Source: Caballeronia sp. Lep1P3
Lineage (GTDB): Bacteria; Pseudomonadota; Gammaproteobacteria; Burkholderiales; Burkholderiaceae
DNA length: 64,000 nt
Reading direction: 5' to 3'
NCBI RefSeq assembly: GCF_022879595.1
Contig: NZ_CP084266.1
Coordinates: 1,267,438-1,331,437, forward strand
The position numbers were made by a program, and so were the translations under genes. Below the pieces are notes generated by a model that ran no database searches, had not been told where the DNA came from, and saw only the letters and a program-made list of their open reading frames with translations. This document shows, piece by piece, positions 18,354 through 27,597 of the stretch (the first letter of the stretch is position 1; the number at the start of each line of letters is the position of its first letter).

Positions 18354-19295
18354 TCACTCGAAGCCGACCGCCCGGTTCCGGCCTTCGCGTTTGGCCGCGT
18401 AGAGCGCGGCATCGGCCTCGTTGATGAGCGCCTCGTAAGACGACGTCACGTCGCGCCGCGCGCACGCCGCGCCGACGCTCGCCGTCACCGGCACGCGCGC
18501 GCCCTGCACGTCGATCGGCGTTTCGCCGATGGCGCGGCGCACCTTCTCCGCGACGATCATCGCATCGGCGAAATGCGTGCACGGCAGAAGCAGCGCGAAC
18601 TCCTCGCCGCCGAAGCGCCCGAACACGTCCTGCACGCGCACCGCCGCCGCCACGCGCTCGGCCATCACGCGCAGCACCGTGTCGCCGACCAGATGCCCGA
18701 GTTCGTCGTTGATGCGCTTGAAGTGGTCGAGATCGAACAGCAGCATCGACAGATCGCCGCCATAGCGCTGCCAGCGCGAGAATTCGTCGCGCAGGCGCAG
18801 TTCGAAGTAGCGCCGGTTCGCGATGCCCGTCAGCCCGTCGCGGTCCGCGAATTCCTGCAGCTTCGCCACCGCTTCGTCGCGGGCGCGCTGCATCATGCTC
18901 GCGTGCGTCGCATCGGAAATCGTCACGCAGACGGCGCGCACCTCGCGCTCGTGAACGAGCGGCATGAACGTGCAGTCCTGCTGCATGAAATCGACGCCGC
19001 CGGTGATGGGCCGGTCGTGATCGAACTTGAAGAGATACGGCCGCTGCTCCCGCGAACTGGACGCGAAGCTGCCGAGCTGGAACACGCTTTCCACCTTGCG
19101 CGTGAACCACACGCGCGGCAGTTCCGGAAAGCTCGCGAAGATGGATTTGCCCGTGACCTGCGCGGCCGTCTTGCCGTTGTGATCGGCCATGAAGCGGTTC
19201 CACATGAGCACGTTCAGGTCGCGATCCAGCACGAAAATGCCGAATCCGACGCGCTCGATCACGAGTTCGCTCAGCACATGCCGCAGTTCTTCCAT
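18354..19295 (-). CDS. Diguanylate cyclase, PAS-GGDEF
   Basis: A 313-aa cytoplasmic protein. A PAS domain (about residues 5-135; GFGIFVLDRDLNVLMWNRFMADHNG) precedes a GGDEF domain with the intact signature GRFGGEEFALLL and an RxxD product-inhibition site (RVQD) exactly five residues ahead. It should make cyclic di-GMP and be feedback-inhibited by it. It is the third gene of a row with a receiver and a CheC-like protein (8-base gap to the preceding stop), which suggests the three form one signalling operon. Confidence 0.9.
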   Translation of the reverse strand: MEELRHVLSELVIERVGFGIFVLDRDLNVLMWNRFMADHNGKTAAQVTGKSIFASFPELPRVWFTRKVESVFQLGSFASSSREQRPYLFKFDHDRPITGGVDFMQQDCTFMPLVHEREVRAVCVTISDATHASMMQRARDEAVAKLQEFADRDGLTGIANRRYFELRLRDEFSRWQRYGGDLSMLLFDLDHFKRINDELGHLVGDTVLRVMAERVAAAVRVQDVFGRFGGEEFALLLPCTHFADAMIVAEKVRRAIGETPIDVQGARVPVTASVGAACARRDVTSSYEALINEADAALYAAKREGRNRAVGFE

Positions 19296-19303
19296 GTCGG
19301 CGG

Positions 19304-19927
19304 TCAGAAGCTGGAAAGAAGCGCGTCGAGCGCTTCGTTCAGACGCGCGATGGCGTCTTCGGCCATGAGCATCACGAGGTGCGCGCGGAAGCTATGGTCC
19401 TCCAGCGCGAAGTTCACTTCGAGCAGGAGCGCGGATTTCCACGCGAGCATCGCGGGCTGAAAGACTTGGTCGAGCGACAGTTCGAGGCCCAGCATGCCCG
19501 GCGGCGAGAAGATCGGCGCGCGGCCCAGGCGGTCGAGAATGCACGAGACACACGCGCCCATCAGCACGGTCGCCACGTCGAAGATGAGTTCGGTGCGAGT
19601 CGTCGCCTCGAAGCTGGATTTGGTGTATGGATCGTCGACGAGCGCGCACAGATCGTCGACGCTGCCGCTCTTGCACAGCACGATCGCCTCGCCCTTGATG
19701 TCCGAGCGGAAACCTTGCCGCACGGCCGTCACCGTGTCGGTGATGCCGGTCATCTCCGCGAGCGCGCCCGACGCTTCCGCCACGCTCACCACGCGCACGC
19801 GCGGCACCGACAGTTCGATGAACGTGCCGAGCAGCTTCGACAGCCGCGTCGCGGCCTGGCCCATCGCCATGTTGGCGACTTCCTGAAGGGCGTCGCGCTG
19901 GTCTTCGTTGAGAGCGGGTTCAAGCAT
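19304..19927 (-). CDS. CheC/CheX-like phosphatase-type protein
   Basis: A 207-aa protein with a CheC-type first active site: D-x3-E-x2-N-x22-P is matched exactly in DALQEVANMAMGQ...LSVP. The second site is altered (the equivalent segment reads LIFDVATVLMG, with Asp for Glu and Thr for Asn). CheC proteins dephosphorylate response regulators. It overlaps the upstream receiver gene by 8 bases, making that receiver the likely partner (inference), and it precedes the GGDEF gene. Confidence 0.8.
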   Translation of the reverse strand: MLEPALNEDQRDALQEVANMAMGQAATRLSKLLGTFIELSVPRVRVVSVAEASGALAEMTGITDTVTAVRQGFRSDIKGEAIVLCKSGSVDDLCALVDDPYTKSSFEATTRTELIFDVATVLMGACVSCILDRLGRAPIFSPPGMLGLELSLDQVFQPAMLAWKSALLLEVNFALEDHSFRAHLVMLMAEDAIARLNEALDALLSSF

Positions 19928-20288
19928 GGAGACCGTACTCCTTCAGAACGGGACGCAATGCCTCGGGCGTTACCGGCTTCGGCAGGAAGGCAATCGCGCC
20001 GAGTGCGCGCACGCGCTCCTGCGCCATCGGCTGCACGTCCGCCGACACGACGATCACGAACGTGTTCAGGTCTTCGTGCTGCAAGGCGTCGAGCACCTGA
20101 TAGCCGGTCATGTCGGGCATCGTCAGGTCGAGGAACATCACGGATGCGCGTCCCGCCCGATACAGCTCGAGCGCTTCGCGTCCGTTCGTCGCGTAGGAAA
20201 TTTCGACGTCCCAGTCCGCGGGCAGCGCGCGCGTGAGCACCTTGCGCGCAAGCAGGGAATCGTCGGCAATGACTATCGGCAAAGGCAT
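19920..20288 (-). CDS. Single-domain response regulator (CheY-like)
   Basis: A 122-aa receiver with no output domain. The acidic pocket is seen in PIVIADDSLLARK, the phospho-Asp in VMFLDLTMPDMTG, Ser/Thr in FVIVVSADVQ and the Lys in AIAFLPKPVTPEAL. ATG 20288 begins directly before the first strand; an in-frame ATG at 20354 is less likely. It overlaps the CheC-like gene, so its phosphorylation may be controlled by that protein, and the signal may pass to the cyclase further down (inference). Confidence 0.88.
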   Translation of the reverse strand: MPLPIVIADDSLLARKVLTRALPADWDVEISYATNGREALELYRAGRASVMFLDLTMPDMTGYQVLDALQHEDLNTFVIVVSADVQPMAQERVRALGAIAFLPKPVTPEALRPVLKEYGLHA

Positions 20289-20981
20289 CGTAGGTCGGAT
20301 GATGGCGTGGCGCGCCTCGCGGCACGGCACAGGAAACACGTCGTGCTTTCGCATGGGTTTACGGCGCCGCTCGCGAAATCTTTAGGACGGGCGTTGCGTC
20401 TCGCGCTCTTCGCCATGCCATCGGCCGGAAGCGGCGTGCGCGGCGCGGCGGCTTTCGCCGAGGGTGCAATCGACAGCGCGCGAGCGCGCGTTGCCGGTTC
20501 TCGTCTGGCATCACGATGCGCTGCCTTCGTCTCGTCCACGCCCGGTCGGCGCCGGACCTTGGCCTCACTTCGCGCGCCGTTCGTCTGCGATAACACTTCC
20601 CGCGCGCGTGGCACCGGATGTTGCGTTCTGGCGGCGCAATCGTCGGAAGATTGCATTTTCGGCCGAAGCGAATAGCGAAGCAACTCGCCAAACGCGTGCG
20701 GCGAGTTTTCTACGCTCGCGGCGAAGCGCGCGTGAGTATGTTTTGCTCACGCACGCTATCGCTTAAGAGCCGCTCTTCTGCGCTGTACGTTTGCGCTGCC
20801 GATAATCTCGCTAACTTGGCGCGCCGCACGCGCGTTCGGTCAGCGCGTCGCTTCGCCAAGCGTTCTTTTCGGCATGATTGGTGCATCCACAAACCCTTCG
20901 TACCTCGCTCGACGGTCCGTCCCCGCCCACCGGACGCCAACGCGCGAAGCCTCCAGTAAAGTTTTCCACTCCGCTGCCAAA
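20289..20981. other. 693-bp gene-poor divergent region
   Basis: Lies between the receiver operon (reverse) and the hybrid kinase (forward). Open frames here have arginine-rich, low-complexity translations without family features. It should hold both promoters, but I see no clear operator or box. Confidence 0.5.
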
Positions 20982-23231
20982 ATGACGCTGCAACGTGAGG
21001 AGTCCGACGCCGACGCTGCCGCCGATGCGAGGCAGGACGAACCGCCCTTCCCGGTAGTTCCCGAGCGCAACTTCGCCGCGCAACGCATGACGCTCTACGC
21101 GCTGCTCGTCGCGGCCGTCGTGCTTCCGTGCATCTATGTCGCCGTCACCGCGATCTCCGATTACCGCGCGCGCGAAACGACCGCGGCGGAAGCCGTCGCA
21201 CGCAATGCACGCGTCGCGGAAGAGCACGCGCTCAAGGTGTTCGATCTCAACGTCACGCTGAACGAGCGCATCGTCGATCTGCTCGCCGATCTCGACACCG
21301 ACGCGATCCGCGATACGGACGCGCTCCTGCACGAGCGCCTCGCCCGGATGATCGGCAGCTACCCGCAAGTGGCGGCGGCGTCCGTCTTCGGCGCCGATGG
21401 CAAGCTGCTCGTCACGAGCCGCGCCTGGCCGACGCCCGACATCTCGGTCGGGCAACGCGAAGACTTCGCCGGCCTGCGCGACGACCCGCGAGAAGAGAGG
21501 ATCTCGCGCGTGATGATCGGCAGCGTCGCGGGCGAGCGCGTATTCAATACGGCCGTGCTGCGCCGCACGCCCGAAGGCCGGTTCGCGGGGATGGTGTCCA
21601 TCGCGCTGCGGCCGTCGTATTTCAACGCGTTTTACCGCGAACTGCTCGGCGACAGCGCGACGGTGTCGCTCGGTCTCGCGCGCGCCGACGGCGAAGTGCT
21701 CGCGTGGTATCCGGAGCGCCCGCCCGACCGCATGTCGCTCGCGCCAGGCTCGCCCTTGCGCGACGCGTATCGCGCCGGACGCAGAAGCGGCGTCGTCAAG
21801 ATGGTCTCGGGACTCGACAAGCAGTTGAAGATCGTCGCGTTTCGCCGCGTCGGCAACTATCCGGTGTACGTGTCGAGCGGATATCCGTTTCCGACCATCT
21901 GGGCGCAGTGGTACCGGCACTTGAGCGTGCTCGCGCTCTCGATCCTCGCGCCGTGCGTCGTGCTGTGGGGCGTGATCGGCCAGTCGCTGCGGCGGCTCGC
22001 CATCGAGGAAGAAGCCTGGGAGCGCTGGCAGACGGAAGCGTCGATGCGCCGCTCCATCGAATCCGCGTACCGGCAGGCGCGCAAGATGGAGGCGCTCGGC
22101 AATCTCGTCGGCAGCGTCGCGCACGATTTCAACAACCTGCTGATGATCGTCTCGACGAACGTGCAGATCGCGCGACGGCGCGGCGCGCCGGGCCTCGACC
22201 GCGAACTCTCCGCGATGGAGCGCGCGCTCAAGAGCGGCCAGTCGCTCACGCGCCAACTGCTCGGCGTCGCGCGCAAGCAGCCGTTACGCAGCGAAGTGAT
22301 CGGCATCGGCAAATGGGCGACGGCCGGGCGCGAACTGCTGCGCGCGTCGCTCGGCGCGAAGGTCGCGCTCAATACCGAAGTCGCCCCGGACGTGTGGGCC
22401 ATACGCGTCGATCCGGCCGAACTGGAACTCGCGCTCATCAACGTGGCCGTGAATGCGCGCGACGCGATGCCCAACGGCGGCACCTTCACGCTGCGCGCCG
22501 GCAACGTCCGGTTCCGGCACGAGGACGGCTTTCCGCTGATCGGCGATTTCGTGCAGATCGCCTTCGAGGATACCGGCGTCGGCATGAGCGCCGACGTGCT
22601 CGCGCGCGCGTTCGAGCCGCTTTTCACGACGAAGCCGAAGGGCCTCGGCACCGGCCTCGGGCTGCCGCAGGTCTTCGCGTTCTGCGAGCGCGCGGGCGGG
22701 CTGGCGACGATCGACAGCGCCATCGGCGCGGGCACGGCGGTGCGTCTTTATCTGCCGCGCGCGAGCGCCGGCGCAGCGCCAGGCGCCGCGCCCGAGCAAG
22801 CCGCGCCGCCGCCGCAAGAAGCCGAAGCCTTGCGCGTGCTGCTCGTGGAGGACAACGAGGAAGTCGCGGCCGGCACCGAAGCGCTGCTCACCATGATGGG
22901 CCATCACGTCACTTACGTTTTCAACGCCGACGCCGCGATGACCGCCCTCGAAGCCGCGCGCGACCGCCCTGCGCCATCCGGCTTTCCTTTCGATGTCGTG
23001 CTTTCCGACATCCACATGCCGGGGCGCATGAACGGCATCGATCTGGCCGAAGCGCTGCAGACCTTCGAGCCGCACGTCCCGGTGATTCTCGTCACCGGCT
23101 ACGCGGAGGAACTCGACCGCGCGCGCCAAGTGGACGCGCGCGTGCTGTCGAAGCCCTTCGACATTGCGCTCCTCGATTCGCTGCTGCGCGACATCCGCGA
23201 GGATCAGACGTCGCGTTCCGCTGACCGATGA
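20982..23231 (+). CDS. Hybrid sensor histidine kinase with C-terminal receiver
   Basis: A 749-aa protein. Two membrane helices (about residues 35-55 and 312-335) enclose a Cache-like periplasmic sensor. Then come a HisKA-type domain (LGNLVGSVAHDFNNLLMIVSTNVQIARR with the phospho-His), an ATPase domain (NVAVNARDAMPNGG, FEDTGVGM, GLGTGLGLPQVFAF) and a receiver (VLLVEDNEEVAAG, Asp in FDVVLSDIHMPG, Lys in ARVLSKPFD). The layout matches FixL/RpfC-like hybrid kinases without DNA-binding output. The start ATG 20982 lacks a strong ribosome site; the open frame upstream to 20874 is unlikely to be translated. Confidence 0.85.
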   Translation: MTLQREESDADAAADARQDEPPFPVVPERNFAAQRMTLYALLVAAVVLPCIYVAVTAISDYRARETTAAEAVARNARVAEEHALKVFDLNVTLNERIVDLLADLDTDAIRDTDALLHERLARMIGSYPQVAAASVFGADGKLLVTSRAWPTPDISVGQREDFAGLRDDPREERISRVMIGSVAGERVFNTAVLRRTPEGRFAGMVSIALRPSYFNAFYRELLGDSATVSLGLARADGEVLAWYPERPPDRMSLAPGSPLRDAYRAGRRSGVVKMVSGLDKQLKIVAFRRVGNYPVYVSSGYPFPTIWAQWYRHLSVLALSILAPCVVLWGVIGQSLRRLAIEEEAWERWQTEASMRRSIESAYRQARKMEALGNLVGSVAHDFNNLLMIVSTNVQIARRRGAPGLDRELSAMERALKSGQSLTRQLLGVARKQPLRSEVIGIGKWATAGRELLRASLGAKVALNTEVAPDVWAIRVDPAELELALINVAVNARDAMPNGGTFTLRAGNVRFRHEDGFPLIGDFVQIAFEDTGVGMSADVLARAFEPLFTTKPKGLGTGLGLPQVFAFCERAGGLATIDSAIGAGTAVRLYLPRASAGAAPGAAPEQAAPPPQEAEALRVLLVEDNEEVAAGTEALLTMMGHHVTYVFNADAAMTALEAARDRPAPSGFPFDVVLSDIHMPGRMNGIDLAEALQTFEPHVPVILVTGYAEELDRARQVDARVLSKPFDIALLDSLLRDIREDQTSRSADR

Positions 23232-23409
23232 CAGCGGCGCGCCGCCGGTTTTTGCACGCGCGTTTGTAAAACCGGCTTCGCTCGCGATAGCCCGCCGCCC
23301 GCGACGCTGCGCCGCGCCGTCCGGCACGTCTGTTGCGTACCCTCGACTCATGTGCGGCAACGGGCGTTGCCGATACCCGCGAAATCCGCTTGTCCGAGAG
23401 GAGGCGACC

Positions 23410-24903
23410 ATGCGACACACCGTCATCGGAGTTTTCGACACCTACGCACAGGCCGAGGTCGCGCGCTCGGCCCTCATCAACGCGGGATTCGCGAGCGGCG
23501 ACATCGAGTTGCAGGCGAATCCGAAGCGGGACGACGCCGCGCAGCCATCCGCGATGCCCGATGCCGAGACGCACGCGGAACCGGGCGTCCTCGCGAACAT
23601 CGAGCGCTTTTTCAGCATGCTCTTCGGCGGGCGCGATCAGCCGCCGGAAGTCGCGCATTACTCGGAAGCCGTGCGGCGCGGCGCGGTGCTCGTCGCCGTC
23701 GATACCCCGAGCGAGGCACAGGCCGACATCGCCCGCTCGACGCTGTCGGACGAGGGCGCGATCGACATCGACGAACGCGCGGCAAGCTGGACGACGCTCT
23801 CGCACGGCGCGGCCACGACGCAGCCTGCAAGCGACGACCGCGATCATTCCCTGCTCGACGAACTGGGTCTCGGGCGCGGCAGCGCCGTGCCGGGCCGCGA
23901 GCCGGTGAACCAGCCGCGCACCGACGCGCCGCGCGCGCGGGCGTATCCGCGCGCCGATGTCGGCGATCCGGCGGTGCAGCCGGTCATCGATCCGCTTGCC
24001 GGGCCGCTCGGCGATCCGCTGATCGATCCGATCGGGGAACCGCGTGGGGAAACGCTCGGGGAAACGCTGGGGGAAGCGTTCACGCGCGCGGACCCGGCGA
24101 CGCTGACTTCGCGCGACTACGTGAGCGATCCCGCCGACGATCCGCTGATGCCTCACACGCGTCCGCAGCGCGATTCGGCGGAGCCGTCCGCGACGCAGTA
24201 CGAGCAGGTCGAGACGAAGTCCGCCGCGCGCGATCCGCTTGCCGGGCGTGATCCGGTCACGGGCCGCGATCCGCTCGCGACGACGGGCGCCGCTCCGATC
24301 GGCGCTGCGGCGGCTACCGAAATCGGCGCGGGCGCGGGTCTGGGCGAGGGGCTGGGCGCGTCGCTGTCGGAACGCGATGCGCTCGCGGGCCGCGATCCGA
24401 TCGGCGCGAGCGAGCGCGAGCCGCTGCCGGGCGCGGTCCCCGATCCCGCGACGGACTGGGGCTCGATCGAGTCCATCGAGCCGCTCAGCACGCTCGACGA
24501 ACCCGCGAAGCCGCAGCAACTCAATACGCAGACGCAGATTCAGTCGCAGTCGATGCCCGCGATGGGCGCATCGGCGGACCCGATCGGCACGTCGGCTGCA
24601 TCGCAGGCGGCGGTTCCGCTCGGTCCGCGCACCGTGCCGAACGAGTACATGGAGTACGAAGAGGACTTCCGCGCGGATTACGACGCCCGCTACGCGGCGA
24701 CGGGCGAGCCGTATGAGGACTATCAGGGCGCGTATCGCTACGGCGCGACGCTCGGCAACGACGAGCGCTTCCGTAGCCGCGCGTGGGACGATCAGATGGA
24801 AAACGAGATGCGCCGGGACTGGGAAAGCCGGCATCCCGAAGGCAATACGTGGGAGCGGTTCAAGGCGGCCGTCCGCCACGGCTGGGACCGCGTGACGGGA
24901 TAG
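23410..24903 (+). CDS. Large repetitive protein with an N-terminal general-stress-type domain
   Basis: A 497-aa protein after a strong GAGG ribosome site. The first about 115 residues (MRHTVIGVFDTYAQAEVARS, AVRRGAVLVAVDTPSEAQADIARSTL) form a duplicated ferredoxin-like unit as in the general stress protein 17M domain. The middle is disordered and repetitive, rich in Asp-Pro-Leu units (GDPLIDPIGEP, RDPLAGRDPVTGRDPLA). The C-terminus (NEYMEYEEDFRADYDARYAATG ... WESRHPEGNTWERFKAAVRHGWDRV) is acidic/aromatic and resembles the C-termini of related stress proteins. No signal peptide. Function unknown; a stress role is an inference. Confidence 0.75.
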   Translation: MRHTVIGVFDTYAQAEVARSALINAGFASGDIELQANPKRDDAAQPSAMPDAETHAEPGVLANIERFFSMLFGGRDQPPEVAHYSEAVRRGAVLVAVDTPSEAQADIARSTLSDEGAIDIDERAASWTTLSHGAATTQPASDDRDHSLLDELGLGRGSAVPGREPVNQPRTDAPRARAYPRADVGDPAVQPVIDPLAGPLGDPLIDPIGEPRGETLGETLGEAFTRADPATLTSRDYVSDPADDPLMPHTRPQRDSAEPSATQYEQVETKSAARDPLAGRDPVTGRDPLATTGAAPIGAAAATEIGAGAGLGEGLGASLSERDALAGRDPIGASEREPLPGAVPDPATDWGSIESIEPLSTLDEPAKPQQLNTQTQIQSQSMPAMGASADPIGTSAASQAAVPLGPRTVPNEYMEYEEDFRADYDARYAATGEPYEDYQGAYRYGATLGNDERFRSRAWDDQMENEMRRDWESRHPEGNTWERFKAAVRHGWDRVTG

Positions 24904-24933
24904 CATCGCCTCTGACCGCTTTTCCCACGCCCG

Positions 24934-24955
24934 ACGGCCCGCTTGCGCGGGCCGT
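24934..24955. terminator. Hairpin between convergent genes
   Basis: A 9-bp perfect stem (ACGGCCCGC / GCGGGCCGT) with a short loop lies between two converging genes. There is no clear T tract on either side, so termination is probable but not certain. Confidence 0.5.
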
Positions 24956-24982
24956 TCGCATTGCGCGGCAGGAAACGATGCC

Positions 24983-25543
24983 TCAGGCGGTGGGCGCCGC
25001 GTGCGTCCGCACCCACGCCGCGAATTTGTCCATGAAGGTCTGCAAGTACTTGCGCGTGTCGTCGCTCACGATGTTGCCGTTCGCGTCGATGCGGTTCTCG
25101 TCGTGCTTGATGTACATCTCCGGCTGGCCGAGCAGCGCGATGTCGAGATAAGCGCACACGCCGCGCAGATGCGATTGCGCGATGGCCGTGCCGATCGCCC
25201 CGACCGATGTGCCGATCACCGCGCCCGGCTTGCCGCCCCACGCGCTTTGTCCCCAGGGGCGCGATCCCCAGTCGAGCGCGTTCTTGAGCACGCCGGGCAT
25301 CGAGCGGTTGTATTCGGGCGTGACAAACAGGAGGCCGTCGGCTTCCGAAACCTTCTGCTTGAGCGTGCGCGCGGCTTCCGGGAAGTCGCTGTCGTAATCC
25401 TGGCTATAGAGCGGCAGGCTGCCGATATCGAGATGCTCGAAGGTGAAATCGCCCGGTGCGAGCGATTCGAGCGCGTGTGCAAGCTGCTTGTTGAACGAAC
25501 CTTGCCGCAGGCTTCCTACGACCACCGCGATTTTGTAGGCCAT
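24983..25543 (-). CDS. NADPH-dependent FMN reductase (chromate/quinone reductase type)
   Basis: A 186-aa flavodoxin-fold protein. The FMN phosphate loop is VVGSLRQGSFNKQLAHAL, and the second FMN-binding segment is LFVTPEYNRSMPGVLKNALDWGSRP, both characteristic of the NAD(P)H-dependent FMN reductase/ChrR family. Such soluble enzymes reduce quinones, chromate and azo dyes with NADPH. Length is typical. It is a single gene, convergent with the stress-domain protein. Confidence 0.9.
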   Translation of the reverse strand: MAYKIAVVVGSLRQGSFNKQLAHALESLAPGDFTFEHLDIGSLPLYSQDYDSDFPEAARTLKQKVSEADGLLFVTPEYNRSMPGVLKNALDWGSRPWGQSAWGGKPGAVIGTSVGAIGTAIAQSHLRGVCAYLDIALLGQPEMYIKHDENRIDANGNIVSDDTRKYLQTFMDKFAAWVRTHAAPTA

Positions 25544-25852
25544 GACATCTTCCCCGTCAAAGGATGAAAGTGGGTGATGCGCGCGTCACTGCTGGAGAGA
25601 CGCGAGAGCACATCATAGGCCCGGCGTCGCGCGGGCGTCACGCGAGCGCGGCGCCGGCCGAGCGTTCACTTTTTTGTGATGAATCGGTCAGTCCAGCCCG
25701 CGCCGCATGAACACTCGCTTTGCGCTCAGCTATCCCCACGTTTATCCACAGAAACTGTGGATAACTCGAAACCACTGCGCCGTACATTCCGATTTCGATT
25801 CATCGACGAAACAAATCGCGTAGAAAGGCGTGTCGAGCGCGCCGGATGCGTC
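25544..25852. other. Intergenic region with a DnaA-box palindrome
   Basis: No gene. Its main content is a pair of perfect DnaA boxes in inverted orientation (25742-25764), listed separately. Otherwise only the promoter of the FMN reductase is expected here. Confidence 0.5.
25742..25764. promoter_or_regulatory. Two perfect DnaA boxes in inverted orientation
   Basis: TTATCCACA (25742-25750) and TGTGGATAA (25756-25764) are both exact matches to the canonical DnaA 9-mer, five bases apart and facing each other. They are in intergenic DNA about 37 kb from the iteron array. They may bind or titrate DnaA, or serve as a DnaA-controlled operator; the role is not shown by sequence. Confidence 0.65.
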
Positions 25853-25987
25853 TTATTGGCCGAAGAACACGTTGCACTGCGGTGCCGGGCCTTGGCACGC
25901 TGCGGGCTGCGAATCGGCGGCCTGGGCCGCGCCCGCGGCCGCGAAAAGCGCGATGGATGCGGCGAGGATGGAAAGAATGCGCTTCAT
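25853..25987 (-). CDS. Small secreted protein, unknown function
   Basis: A 44-aa ORF with a good ribosome site (AGGAG) before ATG 25987. Residues 1-24 (MKRILSILAASIALFAAAGAAQA) are a textbook signal peptide with an AQA cleavage site. The mature part is only about 20 residues (DSQPAACQGPAPQCNVFFGQ) with two cysteines that could form a disulfide. No family recognised. Confidence 0.65.
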   Translation of the reverse strand: MKRILSILAASIALFAAAGAAQAADSQPAACQGPAPQCNVFFGQ

Positions 25988-26264
25988 GTGACATCTCCTG
26001 TCGGTTCGTTGCGATCGCTTCCGATCGATGGCTCGAACTGTAGCGACGAAGCGTCCGTCCGAAAAAGCGAGAAACACTCAAGTCATTCTTGCTGGCATTG
26101 CGATAATCCGCGCGCGTTCGGGCGATACGCCCCGCGTCGCCGCTCATTCCCCCGGATTCGACAACAATGTGTTGGTGACTGCGCTGTTTTTGCACAGCGC
26201 GCGCCGTCCTAGACTCCTCGCACGCGTCGCAAGACGCAGCACGCATGCAAAACAGGAGTTCTTC

Positions 26265-26510
26265 ATGAAACGCACGTTATCCGTGGCCGTCGTCGTGTCG
26301 GCGCTCGTCGGGGCATCGCCCGTGTTCGCGCAATCGGCCTATGGCGCAAAGTCGCGCGCGCAAGTCAAAGCGGAACTGACGAGCGCGCGTCGCGCCGGCG
26401 ACCTCGACGCTGTCAACCAGCTCAGTTACCCGCAGTTGCGTCCGTATCAGGAACGCCATGCCGAGGCGCAGGCGCGCACCGGCGCGCGTGCCGGCAACGG
26501 CGCGCAGTGA
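26265..26510 (+). CDS. DUF4148-type small periplasmic protein
   Basis: An 81-aa protein with a signal peptide (MKRTLSVAVVVSALVGASPVFA) after an ACAGGAG ribosome site. The mature part (KSRAQVKAELTSARRAGDLDAVNQLSYPQLRPYQER) has the TRAQV(K/R)AEL-type motif of the DUF4148 family, which is highly multiplied in Burkholderia and its relatives. Function unknown. Confidence 0.8.
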   Translation: MKRTLSVAVVVSALVGASPVFAQSAYGAKSRAQVKAELTSARRAGDLDAVNQLSYPQLRPYQERHAEAQARTGARAGNGAQ

Positions 26511-26622
26511 GGCATCGAGGCCAGTCCTCGGCTATCGCAACGGAAGGTGGTATCGCCCGACGCCGCGCGCGCCAGGTTTTTTTCGCAGCGCGAGCGCGCC
26601 AGCGAATCGAAGCATCAACGCA

Positions 26623-27597
26623 TCAAAGCATCAGGCCGAGACAGACCGTGACCGTGACGAGCGATAACACGGTCGAGAAAAGAATCGTGCTGGACGTCAC
26701 GCTGCCGTCGCGCCGATAAAACTCCGCGAGCATGAACGGACCGGTGCCTGTCGGCAGCGCGCTCAGGATCACCGCCGTTTTCGCCCACAGCGGCGGCAGC
26801 GCGAACAGGTGGAATGCAAGCCACCACGTCAGAAGCGGCTGCGCGAGCAGCTTCAGCGCGACGAGCGCGCTGGTCGTCCGCGCGTTGCGGGCCTCGCCCT
26901 TCGCGCCGAGAAAGAGCCCGAGCGCGACCAGCGCGCACGGACTCGCCGCGCCGCCGAGCAGCTTGATGAGCGCTTCGCCGCCCTTCGGCACCGCGATGCC
27001 CGCGCCGCTCATCAGCGCGCCCGCGACGGGCGCGATCAGCAGCGGATTCTTGCCGAGCGACTTCGCGACGCGCCACAGCGTCGCGCTCAGGCGGCTTTCC
27101 GTCTGCAAGCCGAGTTCGATCAGCACGATCGCCACGCCGAACATCACGCATACGGTCATGATCGTCGCGATGACGGCGGGCGCGAGGCTCGCGTTGCCGA
27201 ACGCCAGCAGACACAGCGGCAAGCCGACGAAGCCGGTGTTCGGATATCCGGCGTTGAGGCCGTCGATGCTCGCATCGGCAAGCGGACGCGACTGCATGAG
27301 CCGTACCGCGAGCGTGAGCACGAACACGACCGCCGACCCGATACCGAACACCGCGATGAACGCGGGCTGATCGAGCATGCGCAGCGGCGTTCGGGCCATC
27401 GTGTCGAAGAGAAGCGCGGGCAGCGCCAGATAAACGACGAAGCGGTTCAGTTCCGACGCGGCGGCAGGCCCGAGCTTGTTCAGCTTGCGGCACGCGTAGC
27501 CGGCGAAGATCAGTCCGAACACGGGCAGGATGATGGTGACGAGCGGACCGAGCAGCGCGGACAGCGCGGCGAGTGACGAGGAAACCGGCGATGGCAT
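26623..27597 (-). CDS. AEC-family (auxin efflux carrier-like) transporter
   Basis: A 324-aa integral membrane protein with about ten helices arranged in the two-half AEC plan. Helix 1 is ILPVFGLIFAGYACRKL; the conserved LNRFVVYLALPALLF follows, then NAGYPNTGFVGLPLCLLAFG, typical of the family's broken helices, and the second half includes KNPLLIAPVAGALMSGAGI. AEC members export or import small carboxylates and related metabolites. ATG 27597 was taken rather than 27636, as the extra 13 residues are arginine-rich. Its promoter lies in a region with dispersed iterons. Confidence 0.85.
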   Translation of the reverse strand: MPSPVSSSLAALSALLGPLVTIILPVFGLIFAGYACRKLNKLGPAAASELNRFVVYLALPALLFDTMARTPLRMLDQPAFIAVFGIGSAVVFVLTLAVRLMQSRPLADASIDGLNAGYPNTGFVGLPLCLLAFGNASLAPAVIATIMTVCVMFGVAIVLIELGLQTESRLSATLWRVAKSLGKNPLLIAPVAGALMSGAGIAVPKGGEALIKLLGGAASPCALVALGLFLGAKGEARNARTTSALVALKLLAQPLLTWWLAFHLFALPPLWAKTAVILSALPTGTGPFMLAEFYRRDGSVTSSTILFSTVLSLVTVTVCLGLML

